Of a DNA stretch of 64,000 bases, positions 9,868 to 18,677 are shown piece by piece. Under the pieces are notes generated by a model, which was not told the DNA's origin, ran no database searches, and saw nothing but the letters and a program-made list of their open reading frames with translations. Numbering within the stretch: position 1 is the first letter of the stretch; the number at the start of each line of letters is the position of its first letter. This stretch comes from Actinokineospora inagensis DSM 44258 (GTDB taxonomy: Bacteria; Actinomycetota; Actinomycetes; Mycobacteriales; Pseudonocardiaceae): assembly GCF_000482865.1 (NCBI RefSeq), contig NZ_AXWW01000022.1, positions 62,001-126,000 on the forward strand, written 5' to 3'. The position numbers and the translations under genes were made by a program.

Positions 9868-10631
9868 GGAGCCGAGAACCCCGCCGCGGCGAGCACGGCC
9901 TTGCCCTTGTCGGACAGCACGTAGTCGACGAACGCCTGCGCGCCCGGCGCGTTCGGCGCCTTCTTCAACGTCGCGATCGGGTAGTCGTTGATCGCCTTGG
10001 CGGCCTCGGGGAAGTCGATGCCCTCCACGTCGGCGCCCGCGGCCTTCACGTCCGTCTTGTACACCAGCGCCGCGTCGACCTCGCCGAGCCGCACCTTCGT
10101 CAACGCCGCCTTCACGTCTTGCTCCAGCGTGTCCGGCGCGGCCGTGATCCCGGCCGCCGCGAACGCCTTCTTCGCCGCCGCCCCGCACGGCACCTGCTCC
10201 GCGCACAACGCGATCTTGCGGTTGGCGTCGGCGAAGTCGGCCAGCTTGGTGACCTTGCCCGGGTTGCCCTTCGGGACCGCGATCTCCAGCTCGTTCTTGA
10301 CGAACGTGACCGGCGACACCGCGTCGGTCACCTGCTGCATGTTCGCGGGCGCGGCCGAGGCGAACACGTCGGCGGGCGCACCCTGGTTGATCTGCTGGGC
10401 CAACGCGGAGCTGCCCGCGAAGTTGAAGGTGACCGTCACCCCCGGGTTCGCCGCCTCGAAGTCCTTCTTGATCGTGCCGAACGCCTCGGTGAGCGAGGCG
10501 GCGGCGAACACGGCGACCTGGCCGGTGACCTTCGGCGGCGCGCTGCTGGACGGCGCACCGGGGGTGCTGGTGTCGGAACAGCCCGCTAAGGCGAGGGCCG
10601 CCACGAGCGCGACGGCGGTGAGGCGGAGCAT
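9864..10631 (-). CDS. modA: Molybdate-binding lipoprotein ModA
   Basis: A 255-residue secreted binding protein. The start at 10631 gives a lipoprotein signal peptide with lipobox LALAGC and has GGAGG 5-6 bases upstream. ModA hallmarks follow: VAVFAAASLTEAFGTIKKDF, FNFAGSSALAQQINQGAPAD, VFASAAPANMQ and a C-terminal AFVDYVLSDKGKAVLAAAGF. It captures molybdate outside the membrane and delivers it to ModBC. No molybdenum-cofactor riboswitch was recognised in the 205-base leader region upstream. Confidence 0.94.
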   Translation of the reverse strand: MLRLTAVALVAALALAGCSDTSTPGAPSSSAPPKVTGQVAVFAAASLTEAFGTIKKDFEAANPGVTVTFNFAGSSALAQQINQGAPADVFASAAPANMQQVTDAVSPVTFVKNELEIAVPKGNPGKVTKLADFADANRKIALCAEQVPCGAAAKKAFAAAGITAAPDTLEQDVKAALTKVRLGEVDAALVYKTDVKAAGADVEGIDFPEAAKAINDYPIATLKKAPNAPGAQAFVDYVLSDKGKAVLAAAGFSAP

Positions 10632-10836
10632 TCGGACCTCCGGTCTGGGGACTTTTTGGGCGCCCGAACCGCGGATTCGGCGCGATACGCAGTCTAGCCA
10701 CGCGGATGCGGATGCCGTGCCCGCCACTGTTGCTCAGCGTGACCGCCCGATCGAGCACAGCCGCCACCGGGCCTGCGGATTCCCTCGCCCCACACGCACG
10801 ACGACGCTGAACCTCCCACCGAGCCGGGAGGACACC

Positions 10837-11351
10837 ATGGCCAGCGAGTTCCAACGCGCCAAAGTAACCGCCGTTTTCGCCGCGATGGACCACGACCACG
10901 ACAACGTCCTCACCGAGGCCGACTTCACCGCCCTCGCCGACCGCTGGTCCCACATCAGCACCGACTTCCCCAACCACGCCCACCTCACCGCGGTCCTCCT
11001 CGCCTGGTGGGACACCCTCCGCGACGCCGCAGGCACCGACAAGGTCACCATCGACGACGTCCTCCTCGTCGTCGACCACCTCGACCGCGCCGCCGTCACC
11101 GAAACCGCCACCACCATGTTCGACACCATCGACGAAAACCACGACGGCCGCATCACCCCCACCGAACACCAACGCCTCATCGACGCCTGGAACGGCCAAC
11201 CAACCCCAACCACCTTCACCCGCCTAGCCCCAACAACGACGGCTGGCTCTCACGAACAGAGTTCATCACCCTCTGGACCCAATTCTGGACAGGCGACGAC
11301 CCCTCAGCCCCCGGCACCTGGATGTTCGGCCCCTTGAACCCGAACTACTAG
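10837..11351 (+). pseudogene. Calerythrin-like EF-hand protein, frameshifted near the 3' end
   Basis: The ATG at 10837 starts a protein with EF-hand loops DHDHDNVLTEAD and DENHDGRITPTE plus a degenerate middle hand, as in calerythrin/sarcoplasmic calcium-binding proteins of actinomycetes. Near base 11226 the frame is lost. The continuing frame runs into Thr/Ser/Pro-rich nonsense to 11337. The +1-shifted frame gives a canonical fourth loop (PNNDGWLSRTE, needing only a preceding Asp) and the family's C-terminal QFWTGDDPSAPGTWMFG, ending at 11351. Restoring one base in CTAGCCCC (as CTAGACCCC) would rebuild a ~171-residue four-EF-hand protein. This is either a recent real deletion or a sequencing error. 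Confidence 0.75.
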
Positions 11352-11905
11352 CCCCCCACCCCCACCCCGGGCAATAGGCCGCCACCCCACCCCTTACAAG
11401 CCGCCCACACCAGCCGCACACTGAGGTAGACGAAAGCACCCCCTGCCCCCGCGCGCCTCGCAAGCCGCCCACCCCCAACTACCCCCCTGGGCGAAGAAGC
11501 CCACCACCAGCACCACGCACCCCGAAACCCCCAGCCCCATCGACGAAGCGCACCCCCGCCCCGTGCGCCTCGAACCCGCCGACACCAACCGCCAACCGCC
11601 AACCAAGCGAAGAAGCATCGCGACCAACTCGCACCGCGCGCCTCGGGACCCGCCGACACCAACCGCCCGTTGGGGTGGACTTGTTTTGTGTGGGGGGACG
11701 GTGACCGCGAAGCTGGCTGGCGGGTAAGGCCACGCTTTCCAGTGGCCCCGCCTTTTAGCCTTACCGTGCGGTTGCCGTAGGGGCCCCACACAAAACAAGT
11801 TCACCCCAGCGGGCGCAGCCGCGTCATCTGGCGCCCGAGGCCGGCGTCGCCGCCAGGCGACCAGGCCGAACCCCGAGGCGCAGCCGAGGCCCAGAGCCCC
11901 CTCAC
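11352..11905 (-). repeat. Composite non-coding repeat element, copy A
   Basis: No gene is credible here. Read on the minus strand the block has three parts in order. First (11905 to 11816) is a segment with CTCTGGGCCTCGGCTGCGCC and GTCGCCTGGCGGCGACGCC. Then comes a large hairpin (11815-11664), and then a run of degenerate units with GAGGCGCGCGGTGC and GCTTCGTCGAT motifs down to about 11440. The same three parts in the same order occur on the plus strand at 57353-57835. The two copies are therefore inverted relative to each other, 46 kb apart, and flank the biosynthetic cluster. No transposase is associated. Confidence 0.8.
11664..11815. repeat. 152-bp hairpin with conserved core (copy A)
   Basis: Left arm 11664-11695 and right arm 11784-11815 pair over 32 bases; the only two non-Watson-Crick positions are G-T/U wobbles. 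Inside, 11698-11708 pairs imperfectly with 11769-11779. The core 11719-11765 is identical over 47 bases to the core of copy B at 57471-57618. Arms of the two copies differ at several positions, but in each case both strands have changed together. This points to selection on structure (RNA or cruciform) rather than sequence. Confidence 0.85.
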
Positions 11906-11908
11906 ACC

Positions 11909-12134
11909 AAGATCAACCGACAACAAAGCCCCCGAATACACAGCCTAAACAGACCCACCGACAAGATCCGCCAGCCGCCCACAAACAAGATCAACCCGCC
12001 CCAAAGCCCCCAAATGCACAGCCTAACCAAGCCCACCGACAAGATCGCCCAGCCGACCAACAACCATGATCAACCTGAACATGAGCCCCTGAATACACAG
12101 CCTAGCCAGCACCACCGACAATCCCAGACAGCCC
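11909..12134. repeat. Three imperfect tandem repeats, 78-79 bp
   Basis: The motif GATCAACC followed by CCC(C)GAATACACAGCCTA and CCACCGACAAGAT recurs with GATC at 11911, 11989 and 12068, a period of 78 then 79 bases. The region is C/A-rich on this strand and has no open frame of interest. It lies directly beside copy A of the composite element and runs up to the stop of the next gene. Confidence 0.75.
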
Positions 12135-12710
12135 TCAAACAGCCACCCGAGCCACATACCCCGCCGCCAGTACCGCCACCGTAGCCGGTGGAGTCACCAC
12201 ATCCACCACCTCAGGCACCCGCACCCGATCCGTGTACCCCGCAAAGCCCCACCGATGCATCCCCGCCCCCACAACCACCCAAAATCCGCCGTCATAGACC
12301 ACAAAGGCACCCGTAGGCGGATTCGACATGGCAACGGTCACTCGCCGCCCGTCAACCAGGGCACGTTCACGTGCCAATACCGCGTCCATCTCGTCAGCCG
12401 CAGGCGCCCCCGCCCACAAGCTCCGATAACGCTGATAATCCCCCCACCGGCATTCCGCACAAGGCCGATGCCCTGCCGCCAGCGCCACAGCTTCGTCCAG
12501 GAAGAACAGCTCCGTGTAACGCCCAGGCGTCATGAGTGGCCGCCGTCGACCACGGAACTCGAGTTCACAGGTGATCCACCGACGGACCTGGGACCGGCGA
12601 ACAATCACCCCCGACGCGTTGTGCAGAACGCCCCGGTTGCCAAGCAGGGTGCCGCGGAACGGAGTCGCAGTGAGATCGCCCGCCGGGTCCACTCGGTTCT
12701 GTCGAGGCAC
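12135..12710 (-). CDS. Conserved hypothetical protein with HRPCAECR motif
   Basis: A 191-residue soluble protein, start GTG at 12710. A central AAGHRPCAECRWGDYQRYRSLW segment carries two closely spaced cysteines and a histidine, reminiscent of the metal-binding pattern at the N-terminus of Ada-type proteins, but the remainder is different. The C-terminal part (TGAFVVYDGGFWVVVGAGMH) looks like a small beta domain. It lies downstream of the response regulator on the same strand with a 9-base gap, so it could be co-transcribed. Function unknown. Confidence 0.6.
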   Translation of the reverse strand: MPRQNRVDPAGDLTATPFRGTLLGNRGVLHNASGVIVRRSQVRRWITCELEFRGRRRPLMTPGRYTELFFLDEAVALAAGHRPCAECRWGDYQRYRSLWAGAPAADEMDAVLARERALVDGRRVTVAMSNPPTGAFVVYDGGFWVVVGAGMHRWGFAGYTDRVRVPEVVDVVTPPATVAVLAAGYVARVAV

Positions 12711-12719
12711 ACCGGCACG

Positions 12720-13403
12720 TTACTCGCCACGGGTCGCGTGGGAGCGGTACTCGTGGATCTCGTCGGCGCGGATTAAACCGTCCTCGATGGCGCGGGCGAG
12801 CAGCGCCGTCTTTGTCGGGGCCGGGCGGCCTTGCTTGGCGTACTTGACCCGGGCGCGGTCGATGTACTGGCGGACCGTGGCCTCGCTCAGGCCCATCCGG
12901 CGGGCGACCGAGGCCTTCGACATCGACTGGAACCACAGCAGCAGCGCGGTCCGTTCCTGGGCCGACAGGTGTGGCGCGCGTTCGTCGGCGAGGAGGGCAC
13001 CTGCCACCGACGGGGTCACGTAGGGGCGGTCGGTGGCGACGGCGACGATGGTGTCGACGCAGTGGCCGCGGGCCTCGTGCTTGGACAGGAACGCCGAGGC
13101 GCCCGCGTCCAGCACGGACAGGATGGTCTCCGGGTCGTCCATGGCCGAGTAGACGACCACCCGGCGGCCCGCGGTGCACAGCTCGGCCACCCGGTCGGTG
13201 ACCACGGTGTCGCCCAGGTGCAGGTCGAGCAGGATGACGTCGGCGTCGCCGCCGGGGCCCGCGAGCACCGCGTCCAGGTCGTCGCCGCTGGCCACCACCT
13301 CGGCGCGGGTCTCCGGGTCGGCGGTGATCCAGGTGGTCACCCCGTCCACCACCACCGGGTGGTCCTCCACGATCGCCACCGTCACCGGTCGGTCCTCAGC
13401 CAT
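12720..13403 (-). CDS. NarL/LuxR-type response regulator
   Basis: Receiver domain with VAIVEDHPVVVDG, the phospho-acceptor Asp in DADVILLDLHLGD and Lys in AFLSKHEARG. The C-terminal DNA-binding part has SKASVARRMGLSEATVRQYI, a divergent LuxR-like helix-turn-helix. ATG at 13403, with GGAGGGG three bases upstream, is preferred over TTG at 13415. It overlaps the end of the upstream gene. Its partner is the HisKA_3-type kinase at 14499-15608. Targets unknown; the neighbouring ABC exporter is a guess. Confidence 0.85.
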   Translation of the reverse strand: MAEDRPVTVAIVEDHPVVVDGVTTWITADPETRAEVVASGDDLDAVLAGPGGDADVILLDLHLGDTVVTDRVAELCTAGRRVVVYSAMDDPETILSVLDAGASAFLSKHEARGHCVDTIVAVATDRPYVTPSVAGALLADERAPHLSAQERTALLLWFQSMSKASVARRMGLSEATVRQYIDRARVKYAKQGRPAPTKTALLARAIEDGLIRADEIHEYRSHATRGE

Positions 13404-14502
13404 CCGCCCCTCCAATCGCCACCCTGGTCTCCAACCACAGCCCGTCCTCGTCGCGGTCCTGGGTGAGCCGGACGGCCGGGTGCTCGGCCACCCGCACGTC
13501 CGGCGCGTCCGCCACCACCGCGACCGCCACCTCGTCCGGGCTCGCCACCACCGTGACCCGTGCCGTGCCGCGGGCCGCGCTCAACACCACGATCGGCGCC
13601 TCGGTCAACGCGCGCCGCAGGTCGACGGGGAGTTCCGGGACGGTACCGACCACCGACAGCGACACGACCACACCGCGCCGCTCGGCCACGTCGGCGCCCG
13701 CGCGCAACTCGTGCAGCAGCGGGTCCGGCACGTCGTCGGTCTCCGCCATCAGCCTGCGCAGCCGGGCGGCGCCCGCGGCGTGCCGGTGCCGGACCACCGG
13801 GTCGGCCGGGTCCGCGCCCGCCGCCAGCTCACCCAGCAGTTCGGCGGTACTGCGGTGCAGCTCGTAGTAGCGGCGGGTTCGGTCGGCGGCCACCGCTTCC
13901 GCCGCCGCGCGGCGGGCGGTCGCCTGGGCGCGGGCCGCGGAGCTGCGGGCCGCCCACCCGGCGGCGACCCCCAGGCCGTGCGCGCCGACGCTGTAGCCGA
14001 GCTGCAGGGTGAACGCGCCGAGCAGCACCATGATCGCCCGGGACACCTGCAGGTCGCTCGACGCGCCGACCAGGACCATGCCCACCACCAGCAGCGCCGT
14101 GTCGGCCAGCACGAACGCGACCAGGTGCGCCGCGCGGTGCCGCCAGAACAGGATGACCGCCAGCCAGCCCACCGAGCCCCACGCCCAGTTCGCGGGCAGC
14201 AGGATCGTCTCGTCCGGGGCGGCGACCACCAGCAGCACGTCGATCGCCAGGGTCAGCACCGCCAGCGGCCACGCCAATGCCCGGGGACCGTCGCGCAGCA
14301 GGAGCACGCTGCCCGCGACCCCGACCAGCAGGTACAGCAGCCAGCCTGCCAGCACCGCCCACTGTCTACTATAGACAGACCAGTCGGCGGCGGTGACCGG
14401 CAGGTCGTGGCCGAGGTGCCAGAACGCGGCGATCACCACGGCGGCGATGGTGGCGCCCCTGGCGTACCGCTCCGCGACCAGCACGGTGGGTTCGGTGCTC
14501 AT
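13396..14502 (-). CDS. Membrane protein with degenerate histidine-kinase C-terminus (pseudo-kinase)
   Basis: A 368-residue protein with about six hydrophobic N-terminal helices (to ~residue 185), then a charged coiled segment with YYELHRSTAELLGELAAGAD. The LHRST stands where a NarX/DesK kinase has LHD in its H-box. The C-terminal ~100 residues have the length of an HATPase domain but lack a recognisable N-box Asn and G-boxes. The start ATG 14502 overlaps the active kinase stop as ATGA. This suggests a catalytically dead partner that dimerises with, or tunes, the upstream kinase. Confidence 0.6.
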   Translation of the reverse strand: MSTEPTVLVAERYARGATIAAVVIAAFWHLGHDLPVTAADWSVYSRQWAVLAGWLLYLLVGVAGSVLLLRDGPRALAWPLAVLTLAIDVLLVVAAPDETILLPANWAWGSVGWLAVILFWRHRAAHLVAFVLADTALLVVGMVLVGASSDLQVSRAIMVLLGAFTLQLGYSVGAHGLGVAAGWAARSSAARAQATARRAAAEAVAADRTRRYYELHRSTAELLGELAAGADPADPVVRHRHAAGAARLRRLMAETDDVPDPLLHELRAGADVAERRGVVVSLSVVGTVPELPVDLRRALTEAPIVVLSAARGTARVTVVASPDEVAVAVVADAPDVRVAEHPAVRLTQDRDEDGLWLETRVAIGGADG

Positions 14503-15608
14503 CCGGGCCACCTCAGCGTGATGGTGGTGCCCGCCGAGGTGGAGGTGATGGTGGCGTCACCTTCGACGGCGCGCATACGACCGATGATGCCCTCGCGGAC
14601 CCCGTAGCGGTATAGGGGAACAGTGCCCGGGTCGAACCCGGACCCGCTGTCGGACACCACGACGACGACGGAAGCGCAATCCCCCTGCTGTTCCAGTCGG
14701 GCGGTGGACACACCCGCGTGTCGAGCCACGTTCGTCAACGCCTCCGCGGCGGCGTCGGCGAACGCGACCGCGACGCGTACGGGCACCTTGCACGGCACCA
14801 GATCCGTCTCCACTGTCACGACAGCTTTGTCAGCGACCGCTCGCAATTGGTGTCGTAGGTCTACGGTCGTGTCCGGCTCACCTGGCTCGGCCATCCCCTC
14901 GATGACGGCTAGGTCCTCGGCCGCTCGTGTTCGTAGGGCCGGTGAGGTGGCGGTAATACCGTGGGTGCCGATAGTGGTCAGCGTGGCCAGCACCGTGTCG
15001 TGCAACTTGCGGTTGTGCGCGCGCTCATCGGCCCGCCGCGCCCGCATGACCTCGGCGGTGCGCTCGGTCTCGCGCAGGTCGGCCAGCGCGGTGTCGGCCA
15101 GGGTCGCGGCGTTGCGCAGCAGCGTCATCAAGGCGGCGGTCGCGGCGACCTGGATCAGGTGGATGCCCAGGGTGTCCCACGGTGCCGCCGACCAGGCGCC
15201 GACCAGGTGCGCGGCCGCGACCAGCAGCCCGGCGGGCACCGCCACCCCGGGTCGCCACACGAAGTTGGCCAGCACGATGGTCATCGAGGTCAGGCCGTCG
15301 ATCCAGCTCAACCCGCCGGACAGCAGCGGCGGCGACACCAGGTGCGGCTGCAGCAGGCACAACGCGGTGGTCAACGCCATGTCGACCACCAGCAGCCAGC
15401 CGCGCAGCCCGCGCACCAGCGCCACCCACGCGAACACCGCCGACCACACCAGGCTCACCGACGCCGCGGGCACCACCCACCCCAGGGTCACCGGGGGCGC
15501 CGCGCCTGCCACCGCCGCCACCCCGCCCGCGACCGCGGTCACCCCGCGCATCGCCGGACCGATCCAGGCGAGTAGCCGGTTCATCGCCGCCTGCGCGTCC
15601 TCGGTCAC
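14499..15608 (-). CDS. NarX/DesK-type sensor histidine kinase
   Basis: A 369-residue kinase, start GTG 15608 (AGGGG 8 bases upstream); a longer frame upstream is not credible as coding because it would run over the divergent gene. Five to six N-terminal membrane helices form the sensor. The HisKA_3 box is NRKLHDTVLATLTTIGTHG, the N-box is EALTNVARHAGVSTARL, and the ATP-lid motifs are SDSGSGFDPG and GIIGRM. It forms a coupled three-gene unit with the pseudo-kinase and the LuxR-type regulator. Confidence 0.88.
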   Translation of the reverse strand: MTEDAQAAMNRLLAWIGPAMRGVTAVAGGVAAVAGAAPPVTLGWVVPAASVSLVWSAVFAWVALVRGLRGWLLVVDMALTTALCLLQPHLVSPPLLSGGLSWIDGLTSMTIVLANFVWRPGVAVPAGLLVAAAHLVGAWSAAPWDTLGIHLIQVAATAALMTLLRNAATLADTALADLRETERTAEVMRARRADERAHNRKLHDTVLATLTTIGTHGITATSPALRTRAAEDLAVIEGMAEPGEPDTTVDLRHQLRAVADKAVVTVETDLVPCKVPVRVAVAFADAAAEALTNVARHAGVSTARLEQQGDCASVVVVVSDSGSGFDPGTVPLYRYGVREGIIGRMRAVEGDATITSTSAGTTITLRWPG

Positions 15609-15752
15609 CGCCACGCCCCTGTGATCGAACCGGACACGCGAGTCGTTTCGCCATGTCCGTTGAACGGCTGTCAGTCGAACAAGTGTCGTTCGCCGCCCGC
15701 CGGTGGCGGCTGTACTGGGTGCCATGGAGTCCCATCTCCCAGGAGGCACACC

Positions 15753-16055
15753 GTGGTCGTCACCGGCCTGGAACCACTGATCATCGCCAAGATCGCCGCC
15801 GTCATCAAGGGGGCGGCCATCGCGTCCGCCCACCACGGCGCCCTGGTCTCGCTCGCCCAGCACTTCGTCGCGGTCGCGCACTCGTCCGGCATCGTCGCCG
15901 GGTTGCAGTGGCTGATCGCCGCACTGGAGGGGGTCGGCTTCGTCGCGGGCCTCGTCGCGCTGTTGGAAGGACTGCTGGAAGCCATCGAGACCGGGGAGCC
16001 GCGCAAGGTCATCGTGCGCGCCATGGAGGCCATCGAGGCCGCCGCGGGCCGGTGA
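15753..16055 (+). CDS. Small helical hypothetical protein (100 aa)
   Basis: Start GTG 15753 with GGAGG six bases upstream (AGGAGGCACACC). The protein is almost entirely composed of amphipathic or hydrophobic helix-forming residues (IIAKIAAVIKGAAIASAHHG, VAGLVALLEGLLEAIETG). It has no signal peptide and is rich in Ala, Gly and Leu. It is divergent from the NarX-type kinase and could be the cluster's output or signal. A hairpin shared with the convergent permease gene follows. No family recognised. Confidence 0.6.
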   Translation: MVVTGLEPLIIAKIAAVIKGAAIASAHHGALVSLAQHFVAVAHSSGIVAGLQWLIAALEGVGFVAGLVALLEGLLEAIETGEPRKVIVRAMEAIEAAAGR

Positions 16056-16068
16056 TCCGACCTGGCGG

Positions 16069-16101
16069 GCTGCTGCTGAACCGGCTCAGTTCAGCAGCAG
16101 C
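16069..16101. terminator. Bidirectional hairpin between convergent genes
   Basis: A perfect 13-bp inverted repeat (GCTGCTGCTGAAC and complement) with a 7-base loop sits 14 bases after the small protein stop. It includes the last codons (Leu-Leu-Leu-Asn-stop) of the convergent ABC permease, so it can serve both strands. Confidence 0.75.
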
Positions 16102-16919
16102 CTGCCGATCCGCTTGGACGTGCCGTACAGGCCGACCGCCGTGAGCGCCACCAGGTAGGCGGCGTGACCGAGCATGGCGGTGCCGAGCACGCCGGTCGAG
16201 AACCCGCGGGCCAGTTCGACCCCGTGGTAGAGCGGCGAGAGCTCGGCGACCCAGCGCAGCGGCAGCGGGTAGACGTCGATCGAGTAGAACGTGCCGGAGA
16301 ACAGGAACATCGGCACGACCAGCAGGTGGATGTACTCGAACTGGGCCGACGACCGCAACAGCGTCGCGCACACCATGCCCACCGCGGCGAACGCCATGGA
16401 CACCACCAGCGCCACCGGCACCAGCAGCAACGCCCACGGCGTGGTGACCAGGCCCAGCACGGCCATCACCGCGAAGAACGCGACCGCGTACAGTCCACTT
16501 CGGAGCACCGTCCAGGACAGCTCGCCGATGGCGACGTCGTAGGTGCCCAGCGGGGTGGCCAGCACCGAGTCGTACAGGCCGTCGAAGCGGAGCTTGTAGA
16601 ACATGCTCATCGTCTCCGACACGGCGCCGTTCATCGCCGAGGCCACCAGCAGCGCGGGCGCCACGTAGGCGGCGTACTCGAGCCGCAGACCGCCCGGTCC
16701 GGTGACGGCCGGGACCAGCGCGCCGAAACCGATCTTGAAGGCGAGCACGTAGAACAGCGGCTCGAAGACGCCGGACAGCAACACCACCCAGGCCCGCGCG
16801 TACAGCAGAGCGGACCGCTCGACCAGCCGCCGGGCCAGGCCGACGTAACTGCCCGACGGCAGCACCCGCTGCAACACCGCGGTCCGCCGCGGGTTATCCA
16901 CAATGGACAGCACGGGCAC
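16086..16919 (-). CDS. ABC-2 type transporter permease (DrrB-like), subunit 2
   Basis: A 277-residue permease with six hydrophobic helices and the ABC-2 pattern (VVLLSGVFEPLFYVLAFKIG at the N-terminus, MFLFSGTFYSID and LSPLYHGVELARGF near the C-terminus). Start GTG 16919 lies two bases after the stop of the first permease. The two different permeases probably form a heterodimer with the ATPase at 17745. Such exporters commonly remove antibiotics, lipids or polysaccharide. This copy lies 3 kb from the biosynthetic operon, but there is no proof that it belongs to it. Confidence 0.88.
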   Translation of the reverse strand: MPVLSIVDNPRRTAVLQRVLPSGSYVGLARRLVERSALLYARAWVVLLSGVFEPLFYVLAFKIGFGALVPAVTGPGGLRLEYAAYVAPALLVASAMNGAVSETMSMFYKLRFDGLYDSVLATPLGTYDVAIGELSWTVLRSGLYAVAFFAVMAVLGLVTTPWALLLVPVALVVSMAFAAVGMVCATLLRSSAQFEYIHLLVVPMFLFSGTFYSIDVYPLPLRWVAELSPLYHGVELARGFSTGVLGTAMLGHAAYLVALTAVGLYGTSKRIGRLLLN

Positions 16920-16920
16920 C

Positions 16921-17745
16921 TCAGACCACCAGCCTGCGTTGGAAGGCGCGGCGGCCGAGCGCGATCCCGACCACCAGCAGGGCCACCAGGACCGCGAGGT
17001 GGCCGAGCGCGGGCCACCAGCGCAGCCCGCCGAGCGCGGCACCGCGGACGAGTTCGTTGCCGTGCCACAGCGGCGAGATCCACGCCAGCGGCCGCACGGG
17101 GAGCGGCAACCGCTCGACGGGGAAGAACGTGCCCGCGAACAACGTCATCGGCATCACCACGAACCGGTTGACCGCCGCGAACACGTGACCGTCGCCCTTG
17201 GTCGTCGCCGCGAACGCCATCACCGGCGCGGCGCACGCCACTCCCGCGAGGATCGCGATCGGTGGCACCAGCAGCGCGCCCGCGCTCGTCCAACCACCGG
17301 CGACGGCGGCGACCACCAGGTAGACGGCAGCGCCGAAGGTGAGCCGCAACGCGATCCACACCAGCTCCGCGCCGAACAACTGCCCCGAGGACACCGGCGA
17401 CGACGCGACCGCCCAGTAGTCCTGCTTCCACTTGAACCCGGACAGCACGGGCAGACCCGCCTCGGTGACCCCCACCGTGATCAGACCGCTGACCAGGATC
17501 GTCGGCGCCACATAGGCCAGGTACGGCACACCGTCGGTCAGCGGCCCCGGGCGCACCTGCGAACCGAACCCGATCCCCATGGCCGCCAGGAACAACACCG
17601 GCTGCAGGCCCGACGCGAGCAGGCTCGCCGTCCAGTGCCGCCGGTACCACGTCCACCGGCCCTCCACCCGCAGCCACACCGCGCGCCAGGCCCCCACCAC
17701 GGAGCCGGTCGCCGCCGCGGTCGGCCGGTCGAGTGTCGCGGTCAT
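16921..17745 (-). CDS. ABC-2 type transporter permease, subunit 1
   Basis: A 274-residue membrane protein with six helices. It is paralogous to the next gene in layout: VLFLAAMGIGFGSQV, a central YLAYVAPTILVSGLI, then MPMTLFAGTFFPVERLPLP and ISPLWHGNELVRG, the conserved signature of ABC-2 (DrrB/NodJ) permeases. Its ATG overlaps the ATPase stop by one base (TGATG), indicating coupled translation. Confidence 0.88.
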   Translation of the reverse strand: MTATLDRPTAAATGSVVGAWRAVWLRVEGRWTWYRRHWTASLLASGLQPVLFLAAMGIGFGSQVRPGPLTDGVPYLAYVAPTILVSGLITVGVTEAGLPVLSGFKWKQDYWAVASSPVSSGQLFGAELVWIALRLTFGAAVYLVVAAVAGGWTSAGALLVPPIAILAGVACAAPVMAFAATTKGDGHVFAAVNRFVVMPMTLFAGTFFPVERLPLPVRPLAWISPLWHGNELVRGAALGGLRWWPALGHLAVLVALLVVGIALGRRAFQRRLVV

Positions 17746-18677
17746 CAGTCCACCAGGGTGCGGCCGGTCAACCGGAGGAACACGTCCTCCAGCGACGAGC
17801 GGCGCACCAGGGTCGAGATCGGACGCACGCCCCGGTCGTGCGCGCGGGTGGTCGCCGCGTCACCGTCCTCGGTGTAGAGCAGCAACCGGTCCGGCAGCAC
17901 CTCGACCCGCTCGGCCAGATCGCGCACCTTGTCCACCGCCGCGTGCTGGTCGCCAGGGGGGAACCGCAGCTCCAACACCTCGCGGGTGGCGTACCGGGTG
18001 ATCAGCTCGGCGGGCGAGCCCTCCGCGACGATCTTGCCGCCGTCCATCACCACCAGCCGGTCGCACAACTGCTCGGCCTCGTCCATGTAGTGGGTGGTGA
18101 TGATCAGCGTCACGCCGCGCTGCTTGAGCTGGAACAGCTTTTCCCACAGCAGGTGCCGCGCCTGCGGGTCCAACCCGGTGGTCGGCTCGTCGAGCAGCAG
18201 CACCTCCGGGTCGTTGACCAGGGCGCGGGCGATGGTCAGCCTGCGCTTCATGCCACCGGACAGCGGCTGCACGTCGTGGTCGGCGCGGTCGGTCAGCCGG
18301 GCGAACTCCATCAGCTCGACCGCCTTCGCCCTGACCTCCTTGCGGGTCAACCCGAAGTAGCGGCCGTACACCTGCAGGTTCTGCCGGACGGTCAGCTCCA
18401 GGTCCAGGTTGTCCTGCTGCGGCACCACGCCGATCCTGGCCCGGATCGCCGGGCCCTTGCGGTCCGGGTCCATGCCCAGCACCCGCAGCTCGCCGCCGCT
18501 GCGCGGCGACATGCAGGAAACCATGCGCATTGTGGACGACTTGCCTGCGCCGTTCGGGCCAAGGAAGCCGAACGCCTCACCCCGGCGCACCTGGAAGTCG
18601 ATGCCGCGCACCGCCTCGAAATCGGCGAACCGCTTCACCAGGCCCGTGCCGGAGATGATGGCCTCGTCCGATCGCAC
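17745..18677 (-). CDS. DrrA/NodI-like ABC transporter ATPase
   Basis: A 310-residue ATPase: Walker A FLGPNGAGKSS, a Q-loop within VVPQQDNLDLELT, signature LSGGMKRRL, Walker B VLLLDEPTTGLDPQ, His switch IITTHYMDEAEQL. The PQQDNLD variant and the ~70-residue C-terminal extension (VRPISTLVRRSSLEDVFLRL) are typical of NodI/DrrA exporter ATPases. Start GTG 18677. First gene of the three-gene exporter operon. Confidence 0.92.
   Translation of the reverse strand: MRSDEAIISGTGLVKRFADFEAVRGIDFQVRRGEAFGFLGPNGAGKSSTMRMVSCMSPRSGGELRVLGMDPDRKGPAIRARIGVVPQQDNLDLELTVRQNLQVYGRYFGLTRKEVRAKAVELMEFARLTDRADHDVQPLSGGMKRRLTIARALVNDPEVLLLDEPTTGLDPQARHLLWEKLFQLKQRGVTLIITTHYMDEAEQLCDRLVVMDGGKIVAEGSPAELITRYATREVLELRFPPGDQHAAVDKVRDLAERVEVLPDRLLLYTEDGDAATTRAHDRGVRPISTLVRRSSLEDVFLRLTGRTLVD

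Noticed and set aside
9070-11199. A 709-codon minus-strand frame that fuses modB to upstream sequence
   Set aside because: The upstream part overlaps modA in another frame and has no family similarity; modB starts at GTG 9867 with a GTGA overlap to the modA stop.
11664-11815. Insertion sequence
   Set aside because: No transposase frame and no clear target-site duplication; better described as a non-autonomous or structural repeat.
14625-14645. tRNA-like T-loop (GGTCGAACCCGG)
   Set aside because: It encodes the G1 box (GSGFDPG) of the histidine kinase on the minus strand; no cloverleaf can be drawn.
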